A stretch of 64,000 nt of DNA, taken from contig NZ_RBAM01000012.1 in the NCBI RefSeq assembly GCF_003626645.1, forward strand, positions 173,027-237,026. Direction: 5' to 3'. The position numbers and the translations under genes are program-made. This DNA comes from Streptomyces klenkii. GTDB taxonomy: Bacteria; Actinomycetota; Actinomycetes; Streptomycetales; Streptomycetaceae. Of the stretch, positions 43,019 through 50,846 are shown in pieces; the first letter of the stretch is position 1; the number at the start of each line of letters is the position of its first letter. The notes under the pieces are model-generated. The model did no database searches. It was not told the origin of the DNA and saw only the letters and a program-made list of their open reading frames with translations.

Positions 43019-43693
43019 TCACTCCCCGATCGTTCGGACCCCGACGAAGTCGACCCCGCCGCCGAGCGTGACGCAGTCGCCCTCGTACCGCGTGCGGATG
43101 AGAGAGGACGCGCCCTGGGCGATCGTGAGGTCGCGCCGCAAGGCGGCGGTGAGGCTGAGCGCCGCCGCGCCCGTCGCCTCGTCCTCCACGATGCCGTCGC
43201 CTCGGCGCGGGAAGCCGCGGGCACGGACGGCGCCCGTCGGCTCGTGGTGCCAGGACCAGGCGTAGAGCCAGCCGTCGCCGGGCGGCGGGGACGGCAGGGC
43301 GTCGACGTCGGCGGGCAGCGCGTACTGCTGGAGGCGGCGGCCCGCCGCCCACGACGCGCGGGCGCGGATCCACGTCGCGCCGGACGCCGTCCACGCCGGC
43401 ACGTCGCCCGCAGGCGGCCGCAGCACGTCCGCCGCGTACCCGCACTGCCGCAGGTGCCACGCCGCGCCCACCAGCGGGTGCCCCGCGAAGGGCAGGCTCC
43501 CGCCGGGGGTCCTGATGTCGACCTCGCCGCGCAGCGGGTCGTCGACGAACACCGTCTCGCTGAAGCCCAGCTCCGCGGCGAGCCGCTGCCGGGCGGCGTC
43601 GCCGGGGACGGCCGGGCCGTCGTGGACGACGCCCAGGAGGTTGCCGCCGGAGCCGTCCGGGCCGGTGAAGACCCGCAGGACGCGGACGTCCAC
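43019..43693 (-). CDS. PhzF-family isomerase/epimerase-like protein (short form)
   Basis: 224 aa, GTG start 43693. The diaminopimelate-epimerase-like fold is recognisable: FTGPDGSGGNLLGVV (9-23), the catalytic Glu46 in FSETVFV, PGGSLPFAGHPLVGAAW (about 63-79), and EDEATGAAALSL near the C-terminus. PhzF itself is about 280 aa; this protein is about 55 residues shorter, mainly in the middle. In PhzF the Glu moves a proton during phenazine synthesis, but most relatives have unknown substrates and no phenazine genes are here. Nine bases downstream of the SDR gene in the same direction, so they form an operon. Confidence 0.82.
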   Translation of the reverse strand: MDVRVLRVFTGPDGSGGNLLGVVHDGPAVPGDAARQRLAAELGFSETVFVDDPLRGEVDIRTPGGSLPFAGHPLVGAAWHLRQCGYAADVLRPPAGDVPAWTASGATWIRARASWAAGRRLQQYALPADVDALPSPPPGDGWLYAWSWHHEPTGAVRARGFPRRGDGIVEDEATGAAALSLTAALRRDLTIAQGASSLIRTRYEGDCVTLGGGVDFVGVRTIGE

Positions 43694-43702
43694 GGCCGGG
43701 CC

Positions 43703-45202
43703 CTACCAGCCCGCCGGGCGGTAGTCCTTGAGGAAGCAGCCGTACAGGTCCTCGCCCTGCTCGCCGCGCACGATCGGGTCGTAGACGCGGGCCGCGCCGT
43801 CGACGAGGTCGAGGGGGGCGTGGAAGCCGGCCTCGGCGAGGCGGACCTTGTCCGGGTGGGGGCGCTCGTCGGTGATCCAGCCGGTGTCGACGCTGGTCAT
43901 GAGGATGTTGTCGGTCTCGAACATCTCCTGCGCGCTGGTGCGCGTGAGCATGTTGAGCGCGGCCTTGGCCATGTTGGTGTGCGGGTGGCCCGCACCCTTG
44001 TAGCCGCGGCTGAAGACGCCCTCCATGGCGGAGACGTTCACCACGTACTTGCGGCGCGCGGGCGACGCGGCCATCGCCGGCCGCAGCCGGTTGACCAGCA
44101 CGAACGGCGCCGTGACGTTGCACAGCTGGACTTCGAGCAGCTCGACGGGGTCGACGTCGCCGACCGCCTGGATCCAGGTGTTGGTGGCGTCCAGGTCGGG
44201 GACGAGCCCGCCGGCGTCGATGGCGGTGCCGGCCTCGACGCGGGCCAGGGACGCGGAGCCGCTGGTGAGGGCGAGCTCGGTGAGGGCCTGCGGGGTGAGG
44301 GAGTCGTGCCCGCTGCCGGCGGGGGCGGGCAGCTCGGGCTGGGCGCCGCTGCCGAAGGCGCCGAAGACCTCGGAGGCCGGCAGCTCGCCGGCGGGCAGCG
44401 GGGCGGCCTCGGCGGTGATCAGCTCGCGGTAGGCGGCCGGGGAGCGGCGTACGGTCTGGGCCGCGTTGTTGATCAGGATGTCGAGGGGGCCGTCGGCGCT
44501 GACGGAGTCGGCGAGGGCGACGACCTGCGCGGGGTCGCGCAGGTCGATGCCGACGATCTTGAGGCGGTGGAGCCAGTCCGCGCTGTCCTCCATCGCCTTG
44601 AAACGGCGGATGGCGTCATTGGGGAAACGCGTGGTGACGGTGGTGTGCGCGCCGTCGCGCAGCAGCCGCAGCGCGATGTACATGCCGATCTTCGCGCGGC
44701 CGCCGGTGAGCAGGGCCCGCTTGCCGGTGAGGTCGGTGCGGGCGTCGCGGCGGGCGCGGTTCTCCGTCGCGCAGGGCTGGCAGAGCTGGTGGTAGAACGC
44801 GTCGACCTCGGTGTAGCGGCCCTTGCAGGTGTAGCAGGACCGGGGGCGTTCGAGGATGCCGACGATCTGCGTGGCGGCGGTGGCCGCGAGCGGTATGCCG
44901 CGGGTCTCGTCGTCGATGCGGTCGGCGGCGCCGGTGGCCGTGGCCTCGGTGACGGCCTTGTCGTGCGCGGTCTTGGCGGCGCGGCGCTCCTGGCGGCGGC
45001 GCTGCTTGACCGTGCGGTAGATGCCGGACGTGGCCCGGCGGACCGCGATCGCGTCGGGGTGGTCGACCGGGAGCTCGTCGAGCTCCTGGAGCACGCTCAG
45101 GCAGACCGCCATGCGCTCCGGGTCGATGCCCGGCCCGTACTCGTCCTCGCCCGCTGCGCCTGCGCCCTCGCGGCTGTCCTCAGTGACCTCGGTGACCGTC
45201 AT
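43703..45202 (-). CDS. SDR-fold protein with N-terminal zinc ribbon and missing catalytic Tyr
   Basis: 499 aa from ATG 45202 (MTVTEVTED). Three parts are seen: a charged helical N-terminus (about 25-90), a four-Cys zinc ribbon C123-YT-C126 ... C141-QP-C144, and a Rossmann domain starting KRALLTGGRAKIG (161-173) with DILINNAAQTVRRS (241-254) and Ser391 (VNVSAMEG). The usual Tyr-x3-Lys is T409-N-M-A-K413, so the proton-donating Tyr is absent while Lys and Ser remain. It is twice the length of a normal SDR. It may be a catalytically altered reductase or a nucleotide-sensing protein. Operon with a PhzF-like gene; divergent from a chaplin. Confidence 0.8.
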   Translation of the reverse strand: MTVTEVTEDSREGAGAAGEDEYGPGIDPERMAVCLSVLQELDELPVDHPDAIAVRRATSGIYRTVKQRRRQERRAAKTAHDKAVTEATATGAADRIDDETRGIPLAATAATQIVGILERPRSCYTCKGRYTEVDAFYHQLCQPCATENRARRDARTDLTGKRALLTGGRAKIGMYIALRLLRDGAHTTVTTRFPNDAIRRFKAMEDSADWLHRLKIVGIDLRDPAQVVALADSVSADGPLDILINNAAQTVRRSPAAYRELITAEAAPLPAGELPASEVFGAFGSGAQPELPAPAGSGHDSLTPQALTELALTSGSASLARVEAGTAIDAGGLVPDLDATNTWIQAVGDVDPVELLEVQLCNVTAPFVLVNRLRPAMAASPARRKYVVNVSAMEGVFSRGYKGAGHPHTNMAKAALNMLTRTSAQEMFETDNILMTSVDTGWITDERPHPDKVRLAEAGFHAPLDLVDGAARVYDPIVRGEQGEDLYGCFLKDYRPAGW

Positions 45203-45457
45203 CGCCGCTGTTGTTTCCCGGTTCTCTGTTCGAATGAAGCTGCCAGGAAACTGTACGTAGGCGGGGCTGGTGGCACCAAACCCGCAGGCGCGAGGCCTGT
45301 GCCGCACGCTTCACACCCGGCACCTCGCGCCTCAAACATCACATACCACTTATTGGGTCTTCCGGGTTAATTGCGACTTTCAGCGTCTATATCCGACCTG
45401 TCTCCACAGTTACACCGGACACAATTGCCGCTCACCACCCATGAGAAAGGTTTAGCC

Positions 45458-45700
45458 ATGTCGCGTATCGCCAAGGCCGCCGTCCTGACCGCTGCCGCCG
45501 GCGTCGCCGTCACGGGCGCTGCCGGAGTCGCCTCCGCCAGTGCCGGAGCGAACGGCGCGGCCGTCGGCTCGCCCGGCGTCATCTCCGGCAACACCATTCA
45601 GGTCCCGATTCAGGTTCCGATCAACCTGTGCGGCAACACGATCGACATCATTGCCCTCCTGAACCCGACCTTCGGCAACACCTGCGTCATCGCCGGCTAG
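45458..45700 (+). CDS. Short chaplin
   Basis: 80 aa. Signal peptide about 1-28 (MSRIAKAAVLTAAAGVAV...), then one chaplin domain: GAAVGSPGVISGNTIQVPIQ, VPINLCGN, LLNPTFGNTC. Cys58 and Cys76 are the conserved pair of short chaplins. Secreted chaplins assemble into amyloid-like rodlets that make aerial hyphae and spores hydrophobic. ATG 45458 follows GAGAAAGG. The 255-bp gap upstream is AT-richer than the rest of the window and should hold a development-controlled promoter, but no specific sigma site is convincing. Monocistronic. Confidence 0.94.
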   Translation: MSRIAKAAVLTAAAGVAVTGAAGVASASAGANGAAVGSPGVISGNTIQVPIQVPINLCGNTIDIIALLNPTFGNTCVIAG

Positions 45701-45730
45701 TGAGCCCCGCGCCCGGGCGGGACCACCGGA

Positions 45731-45747
45731 CCTGCCCGCGCGGCAGG
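45731..45747 (+). terminator. Terminator after the chaplin gene
   Basis: CCTGCC (45731-45736) pairs with GGCAGG (45742-45747) around CGCGC, 30 bp past the chaplin stop. Confidence 0.6.
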
Positions 45748-45764
45748 CGCGGGAAGGGTCACAG

Positions 45765-45965
45765 TCAGCCGCCGGAATCCTGACCTGCGCTTTCGTGGCG
45801 CCCATCACGCTCTGCGCGGTGGGCGCCACGGTCATGTCCGGCCGCCTCCCGCCCGCCCTCGCCGCCCTCCGCGCCGGAGCGGCCGGGCCGCTGGGCGCCG
45901 GGGAGGTCCGGTATCTCCACGACCGGCGGAAGATCGGGGGTCAGGTGCGAGTGGGCTGCGGTCAT
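45765..45965 (-). CDS. Possible small ORF downstream of the sigma gene
   Basis: 66 codons, ATG 45965 (MTAAHSHLTPDLPPVVEIPD...), rich in Gly, Arg, Glu and Asp after residue 25. It lies 67 bp past the sigma-factor stop in the same direction. There is no good ribosome-binding sequence and no recognised domain. The N-terminal part has less biased composition than the rest, but the whole 330-bp gap (45701-46031) may simply be non-coding. Confidence 0.25.
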   Translation of the reverse strand: MTAAHSHLTPDLPPVVEIPDLPGAQRPGRSGAEGGEGGREAAGHDRGAHRAERDGRHESAGQDSGG

Positions 45966-46031
45966 CGTCTTTGCCTGCCTTGATCGAAGGGGCGGGGGGA
46001 TCGAAGGGCGCGGGGGAAGAGAGCCGGGGCA

Positions 46032-46895
46032 TCAGCTCGGGGCCGGGGTGCGCTGCGGGGCCGCCGCGGGAGCCAGGAGCTCCTCGCGCAGCCGCGCGCA
46101 GGTCCGGCTGAGGATGCGCGATATCTGCATCTGGGAGACGCCCAGCCGCGCGCCGATCTGCTTCTGGGTGAGGTTGCCGAAGAACCGCCAGTACAGGACG
46201 TACCGCTCCCGCTCGGAGAGCGCTCTGAGCAGCGGTGTGAGGGACTGCCGGTCGACGACCAGGTCCAGCGCCGGGTCCGTCCCGCCGAGGGTGTCGGAGA
46301 GCGGGAGGTCGTCGGCGCCCAGCACCGGGTGGTCCAGCGACAGCGTGTTGTGCACGCCCTCGGCGGCCAGGCCGCGCAGGACCTCGTCCTCCGACAGGCC
46401 GCACTCGGCGGCCAGCTCGGCGGGGCTGGGCCGGGTGCGGGCGTCGCGCTGGCCGAGGGCCGTCTGCGCGGCGCGCACGGCCGTGCGGAGCTCCTGGTCG
46501 CGGCGGGGAATGTGCAGCGACCAGGCGTGGTCGCGGATGTGCCGCTTGAGCTCGCCGACGATCGTGGGCACGGCGAAGGTCTCGAAGGCGTGGCCGAGCC
46601 GCGGGTCGTACCGGTCCACGGCGTTGACCAGGCCCAGCGCCGCGACCTGCCGCAGGTCGGCGGGGGTCTCACCGCTGCTGCGGAAGCGCAGGCTGATCCG
46701 CTCCGCCATGGGCAGCCAGGCGGCGATGAGGTCCTGCCGCAGCCCGTCGCGCTCGGCGCCGGCCGGCAGGTCCGCCAGGCGGGCGAAGGAAGCGGCGGTG
46801 TCGGGGGCGTCGCGGTTGCGGCGGCGCGCCGTCCGCTCCGCGACCGTCGTCCGCGCCGTGCCGGTCCCCCGGTCCATGGTCGTCGTCCGGTCCAT
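46032..46895 (-). CDS. RNA polymerase sigma factor, SigB/SigF/SigG family
   Basis: 287 aa from ATG 46895, preceded by GAGGAGGA. Type 3 sigma factor: region 2 (about 60-135; DLRQVAALGLVNAVDRYDPR, FAVPTIVGELKRHIRDHAW, then SLHIPRRDQEL), region 3 (about 145-185; RPSPAELAAECGLSEDEVL) and region 4 HTH (about 230-270; RYVLYWRFFGNLTQKQIGAR, then VSQMQISRIL). Such factors control osmotic, oxidative and sporulation genes and are held by RsbW-like anti-sigma factors. No anti-sigma gene is adjacent; the RsbW-like gene at 58.2 kb is a candidate partner. Divergent from phosphoketolase. Confidence 0.92.
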   Translation of the reverse strand: MDRTTTMDRGTGTARTTVAERTARRRNRDAPDTAASFARLADLPAGAERDGLRQDLIAAWLPMAERISLRFRSSGETPADLRQVAALGLVNAVDRYDPRLGHAFETFAVPTIVGELKRHIRDHAWSLHIPRRDQELRTAVRAAQTALGQRDARTRPSPAELAAECGLSEDEVLRGLAAEGVHNTLSLDHPVLGADDLPLSDTLGGTDPALDLVVDRQSLTPLLRALSERERYVLYWRFFGNLTQKQIGARLGVSQMQISRILSRTCARLREELLAPAAAPQRTPAPS

Positions 46896-47203
46896 GGTCA
46901 CAGTCCTCCTCGCTCCTGAGCAAAAGGAGTGCCTGCCGGCCGGAAGCACCTTCCGGTAGGTGCGGCTGCCCCCGCGGGGCACCCGCAAACAGGTCGGCGG
47001 ATCGCCTCCGCGGGGCCGCGGGGGCGGCGTCCGGGGAGGCCGGCCGCATGCCTCAGGATCACCCGGGCGTGCCGCTTCCGCGACTCGGAGCGGCCAAGAC
47101 ACCACGGAGGGTGACGACCGCGCGGGGCGGAAGTCGGCCGGACCGGCCCTACGCACGGGCCGCCGGCGGATGGCAGCGTGTCCGGTGCCCGACCCCCGCG
47201 GCG

Positions 47204-47227
47204 TTTGGCGCGCCCGGCGGCGGGTAC
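47204..47227 (+). promoter_or_regulatory. SigB/SigF-type promoter of the phosphoketolase gene
   Basis: GTTT at 47204-47207 and GGGTAC at 47222-47227, 14 bp apart, match the Streptomyces SigB-family consensus (G-x-x-T, 14-16 bp, GGGTA-C/T). Transcription would begin near 47234, just ahead of the GAGGAGG (47243-47249) and ATG 47254. The adjacent divergent gene encodes a sigma factor of exactly this family. The rest of the 358-bp gap 46896-47203 must hold the sigma gene's own promoter; only a weak GTTT-N15-GGGCAG on the minus strand was found. Confidence 0.7.
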
Positions 47228-47253
47228 CCGGCACCGCGTCCCGAGGAGGCCGT

Positions 47254-49674
47254 ATGCCCGAGCACGCCGACCGCACCGCCGGAGAGGGAACGGGCAAGCC
47301 CCCGGGCCCGCAGCCGGACGGGCCCTCAGACGCCGAACTGGCCGCGCTCGACGCCCACTGGCGCGCCGCCAACTACCTGGCCGCCGGCCAGATCTACCTC
47401 CTGAGCAACCCGCTGCTGACCGTCCCCCTGGAGCCCGAGCACATCAAGCCCCGGCTGCTCGGCCACTGGGGCACCTCCCCCGGCCTCAACCTGATCCACA
47501 CCCACCTCGGCCGCGTCATCAAGGCGCGCGGCCTGGACGCCGTCTGCGTCTGGGGCCCGGGGCACGGCGGCCCCGCCGTGCTCGCCAACTCCTGGCTGGA
47601 CGGCAGCTACAGCGAGGTCTACCCGGACGTGAGCCGGGACGCCGACGGCATGGAACGGCTGTTCCGGCAGTTCTCCTTCCCCGGCGGCGTGCCCAGCCAC
47701 GTCGCCCCGGAGACCCCCGGCTCCCTCCACGAGGGCGGCGAGCTGGGCTACTCCCTCGCCCACGCCTACGGGGCCGCCCTCGACAACCCGGGCCTGCTCG
47801 TGGCCTGCGTCGTCGGCGACGGCGAGGCCGAGACCGGCCCGCTGGCCGCCTCCTGGCACGCGAACAAGTTCCTCGACCCCGTCCACGACGGCGCCGTCCT
47901 GCCGGTCCTGCACCTCAACGGCTACAAGATCGCCAACCCGGCCGTGCTCGCCCGGCTGCCCGAGGGCGAGCTGGACAAGCTCCTGCGCGGCTACGGCCAC
48001 GAGCCGATCCACGTCACCGGCGACGAACCCATGGAGGTGCACCGCGCCCTCGCCCGGGCGATGGACCGGGCCCTGGACCACATCGCGCTCGCCCAGCACC
48101 TCGCCCGCGAGGAGGGCGTGACCGACCGGCCGCACTGGCCGGTGATCGTGCTCCGTACGCCCAAGGGCTGGACGGGCCCGCGCGAGGTCGACGGCGTGCC
48201 CGTGGAGGGCACTTGGCGCTCCCACCAGGTGCCGCTCGCGGGCGTCCGCGACAACTCCGAGCACCTGCGGCAGCTGGAGGCCTGGCTGCGCTCGTACCGG
48301 CCGGAAGAGCTCTTCGACCGGGACGGGCGGCCGCGCCCCGAAGTCCTCGCTCACGTACCGGAGGGCGCCCGGCGGCTCGGCGCCAGTCCGCACGCCAACG
48401 GCGGCCTGCTCACGCGCTCCCTGCCCGTTCCGCCGCTGGAGCACTACGCGGTGCCCGTCGACAAGCACGGCGCCGCCCTGCACGAGCCGACCCGCGTCCT
48501 CGGCGGGCTCCTCGCGCAGATCATGGCCGACACGGCGGGCAGCCGGAACTTCCGCGTCGTCGGGCCCGACGAGACCGCCTCCAACCGGCTCGACGCCCTC
48601 TACTCCGTCACCGGCAACGCCTGGCAGGCCGCGCAACTGCCCACGGACGAACACCTCGCCCGCGACGGCCGGGTGATGGAGGTGCTGTCCGAACACCTCT
48701 GCCAGGGCTGGCTGGAGGGCTACACCCTCACCGGCCGGCACGGCCTGTTCTCCTGCTACGAGGCGTTCGTCCACATCGTCGACTCGATGGTCAACCAGCA
48801 CATCAAGTGGCTGCGGACCGCGCGCACCCTGCCCTGGCGGCGCCCCGTGCCCTCCCTCAACTACCTGCTGACCTCGCACGTCTGGCGCCAGGACCACAAC
48901 GGCTTCTCCCACCAGGACCCCGGCTTCGTCGACCACGTCCTCAACAAGTCCCCCGAGGTCGTCCGCGTCTACCTGCCCCCGGACGCCAACACCCTGCTGT
49001 GCGTGGCCGATCACGTGCTGCGCAGCCGCGACTACGTCAACGTCGTCGTCGCCGGCAAGCAGCCCTGCTTCGACTGGCTCGGCCTGGACGCGGCCCGCGC
49101 GCACTGCGCACGCGGCGCGGGCGTGTGGGAGTGGGCGGGCACCGAGACCGGCGACCGGCCCCCGGACGCCGTCCTGGCCTGCGCCGGCGACGTCCCCACC
49201 CAGGAGGTGCTGGCCGCCGCCGACCTGCTCCGCCACGAGCTGCCCCAGCTCGCCCTGCGGGTCGTCAACGTCGTCGACATGACGCGGCTGCTGCCGAAGG
49301 AGGAGCACCCGCACGGCATGCCCGACACGGAGTACGACGCGCTGTTCACGACCGACAAGCCCGTCATCTTCGCCTACCACGGCTATCCGTGGCTGATCCA
49401 CCGCCTCGCCTACCGCCGCGCGGGCCACGCCCACCTGCACGTCCGCGGCTACAAGGAGGCCGGGACGACGACCACCCCCTTCGACATGGTCGTCCGCAAC
49501 GACCTCGACCGCTACCGCCTCGTCATGGACGTCATCGACCGGGTGCCGGGGCTGGGCGTGCGGGCCGCGTCCGTACGGCAGGCGATGGCGGACGCACGGA
49601 CCCGGCACCACGCGTGGATCCGGGAGCACGGCGTGGACATGCCGGAGGTCGCGGAGTGGAGCTGGCGGGGCTGA
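47254..49674 (+). CDS. xfp: Phosphoketolase (xylulose 5-phosphate/fructose 6-phosphate)
   Basis: 806 aa TPP-dependent enzyme, full length. The N-terminal domain has YLAAGQIYLLSNPLL, HWGTSPGLNLIHTHL and GPGHGGPAVLANSWLDGSY; the TPP-pyrophosphate site is VGDGEAETGPLAASWHANKF; later SHQDPGFVDHVLNK and YGYPWLIHRLAYRR-like FAYHGYPWLIHRLAYRRAGH are seen. It cleaves xylulose-5-P or fructose-6-P with phosphate to acetyl phosphate plus a C3 or C4 sugar phosphate, a carbon-saving bypass of lower glycolysis. ATG 47254 follows GAGGAGG. A SigB-type promoter implies induction by stress or stationary phase. Monocistronic. Confidence 0.95.
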   Translation: MPEHADRTAGEGTGKPPGPQPDGPSDAELAALDAHWRAANYLAAGQIYLLSNPLLTVPLEPEHIKPRLLGHWGTSPGLNLIHTHLGRVIKARGLDAVCVWGPGHGGPAVLANSWLDGSYSEVYPDVSRDADGMERLFRQFSFPGGVPSHVAPETPGSLHEGGELGYSLAHAYGAALDNPGLLVACVVGDGEAETGPLAASWHANKFLDPVHDGAVLPVLHLNGYKIANPAVLARLPEGELDKLLRGYGHEPIHVTGDEPMEVHRALARAMDRALDHIALAQHLAREEGVTDRPHWPVIVLRTPKGWTGPREVDGVPVEGTWRSHQVPLAGVRDNSEHLRQLEAWLRSYRPEELFDRDGRPRPEVLAHVPEGARRLGASPHANGGLLTRSLPVPPLEHYAVPVDKHGAALHEPTRVLGGLLAQIMADTAGSRNFRVVGPDETASNRLDALYSVTGNAWQAAQLPTDEHLARDGRVMEVLSEHLCQGWLEGYTLTGRHGLFSCYEAFVHIVDSMVNQHIKWLRTARTLPWRRPVPSLNYLLTSHVWRQDHNGFSHQDPGFVDHVLNKSPEVVRVYLPPDANTLLCVADHVLRSRDYVNVVVAGKQPCFDWLGLDAARAHCARGAGVWEWAGTETGDRPPDAVLACAGDVPTQEVLAAADLLRHELPQLALRVVNVVDMTRLLPKEEHPHGMPDTEYDALFTTDKPVIFAYHGYPWLIHRLAYRRAGHAHLHVRGYKEAGTTTTPFDMVVRNDLDRYRLVMDVIDRVPGLGVRAASVRQAMADARTRHHAWIREHGVDMPEVAEWSWRG

Positions 49675-49688
49675 CACACCGCCCGCAT

Positions 49689-49717
49689 GCGCTGACACAC
49701 CGCCACGTGTGATGCGC
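49689..49717 (+). terminator. Imperfect hairpin after phosphoketolase
   Basis: GCGC and CACAC (49689-49700) face GTGTG and GCGC (49707-49717) with a two-to-three base internal loop, 15 bp past the stop. A 13-bp direct repeat CTGACACACCGCC at 49671-49683 and 49692-49704 overlaps it. Confidence 0.45.
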
Positions 49718-49749
49718 GGCACTCCGGCGAGGCCTTGACGGCCGACGCG

Positions 49750-49799
49750 TGTAATCGATTACCTGACCCGCACGGCAAGCCGTACGAAATCGATTACAC
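49750..49799. promoter_or_regulatory. Pair of LacI-type operators TGTAATCGATTACC / GAAATCGATTACAC
   Basis: Two near-perfect palindromes with the same AATCGATT core, at 49750-49763 and 49786-49799, centres 35 bp apart. They are the only AT-rich sequences in the gap and end 25 bp before the LacI start. They match the shape of LacI/GalR operators (central CG, TGTAA-type arms), so the regulator should repress its own gene and the transport operon behind it. Confidence 0.85.
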
Positions 49800-49824
49800 G
49801 ACCCGGGGCGGGAGGCGCGGCACC

Positions 49825-50826
49825 ATGGCGAACATCAAGGACGTCGCCGAGCGGGCCGGCGTCTCCGTCGCCACCGTCTCCCGCGTCCTCAACGGCCGTT
49901 CCCCCGTCGCCGAGACCCGCGAGCGCGTGCTGGCCGCCGTCGCCGAGCTCGGCTACCGGCCCGACGCCGTCGCCCGTGCCCTGCGCACCGCCCGGACCCG
50001 CACGCTCGGGCTCGTCATCAGCGACCTGCGCAACCCCTTCTTCACCGAGCTGGCCGACGCCGTCGAGCAGGAGGCCCGGCGGCTGGGCTACAGCCTGATC
50101 ATCGGCAACGCCGGCGAGAGCACGCGGCAGCAGGACGACCACATCCGCACGCTCCTCGACCGGCGCATCGACGGCCTGCTGGTCAGCTCCGCGGGCACCG
50201 GGTCGGCGATGCTCCGCGAGGCCGCCGACGCCGGCACGCCGCTCGTGCTCCTCGACCGCACGGTGCCGGGCGTCGCCGCCCCGTGCGTCCGCGCCGAGGG
50301 CCGGGCCGCGCTGACGGAGCTCGCGGCGCACCTGGCGGCGCTGGGGCGGCGCCGGCCGGCCGTCATCGTCGCTCCGGCCGGGACACCCGTCGGGGACGAG
50401 CGCCTGGAGCTGTTCCGGGCCGCCCTCGCCGCCCACGGCATCGCCCTGCCTCCGGAGCGCGTCGGCGCCTCGCCGGACCTGCGCCCGGAAGGCGGCCGGC
50501 AGGTGATGCGGCGGCTGCTGGACCTCGCGGAGCCGCCGGACGCCGTGCTGGCCACCGACAACCTGATGGCGCTCGGCGCCCTGGACGAAGTGCGGGCGCG
50601 GGGGCTGCGCATCCCCTCCGACGTCGCGCTCGTCGCCTTCGACGACGTGGCGTGGTTCGCCCACCTCGACCCGCCGCTCACCGCCGTCGCCCAGCCGACG
50701 CGCGCGCTGGGCGAGGCCGCCGTGCACACGCTGCTGGAGCGCATCGAGGGGCGCGAGGCCCCGTCCGTGCTGCTCCCCGCCCGGCTCGTACCGCGCCGCT
50801 CCTGCGGCGAGGCGGCAACCGACTGA
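49825..50826 (+). CDS. LacI-family repressor of the ribose-type operon
   Basis: 333 aa from ATG 49825 after GGCGGGAGG. The N-terminal HTH and hinge MANIKDVAERAGVSVATVSR (1-20) with VLNGRSPVAETRERVL and LGYRPDAVARALRTART are classic; the periplasmic-binding-like sensor domain follows (GLVISDLRNPFFTELADAVE, VLATDNLMALGALDEVRARG, ALVAFDDVAWFAHLDPPLTA). It represses until a sugar binds. It is first in line with the transporter genes (20-bp gap to the ATPase) and two operators precede it, so autoregulation of the whole operon is expected. D-ribose is the likely inducer given the ribokinase at the end. Confidence 0.92.
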   Translation: MANIKDVAERAGVSVATVSRVLNGRSPVAETRERVLAAVAELGYRPDAVARALRTARTRTLGLVISDLRNPFFTELADAVEQEARRLGYSLIIGNAGESTRQQDDHIRTLLDRRIDGLLVSSAGTGSAMLREAADAGTPLVLLDRTVPGVAAPCVRAEGRAALTELAAHLAALGRRRPAVIVAPAGTPVGDERLELFRAALAAHGIALPPERVGASPDLRPEGGRQVMRRLLDLAEPPDAVLATDNLMALGALDEVRARGLRIPSDVALVAFDDVAWFAHLDPPLTAVAQPTRALGEAAVHTLLERIEGREAPSVLLPARLVPRRSCGEAATD

Positions 50827-50846
50827 CGTAAGGAGAGGGGCAGCGC

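Noticed and set aside
46967..46990. Possible SigB-type promoter for the sigma gene itself (GTTT-N15-GGGCAG, minus strand)
   Set aside because: The -10 has only four of six consensus bases and the stretch is GC-rich enough for chance matches.
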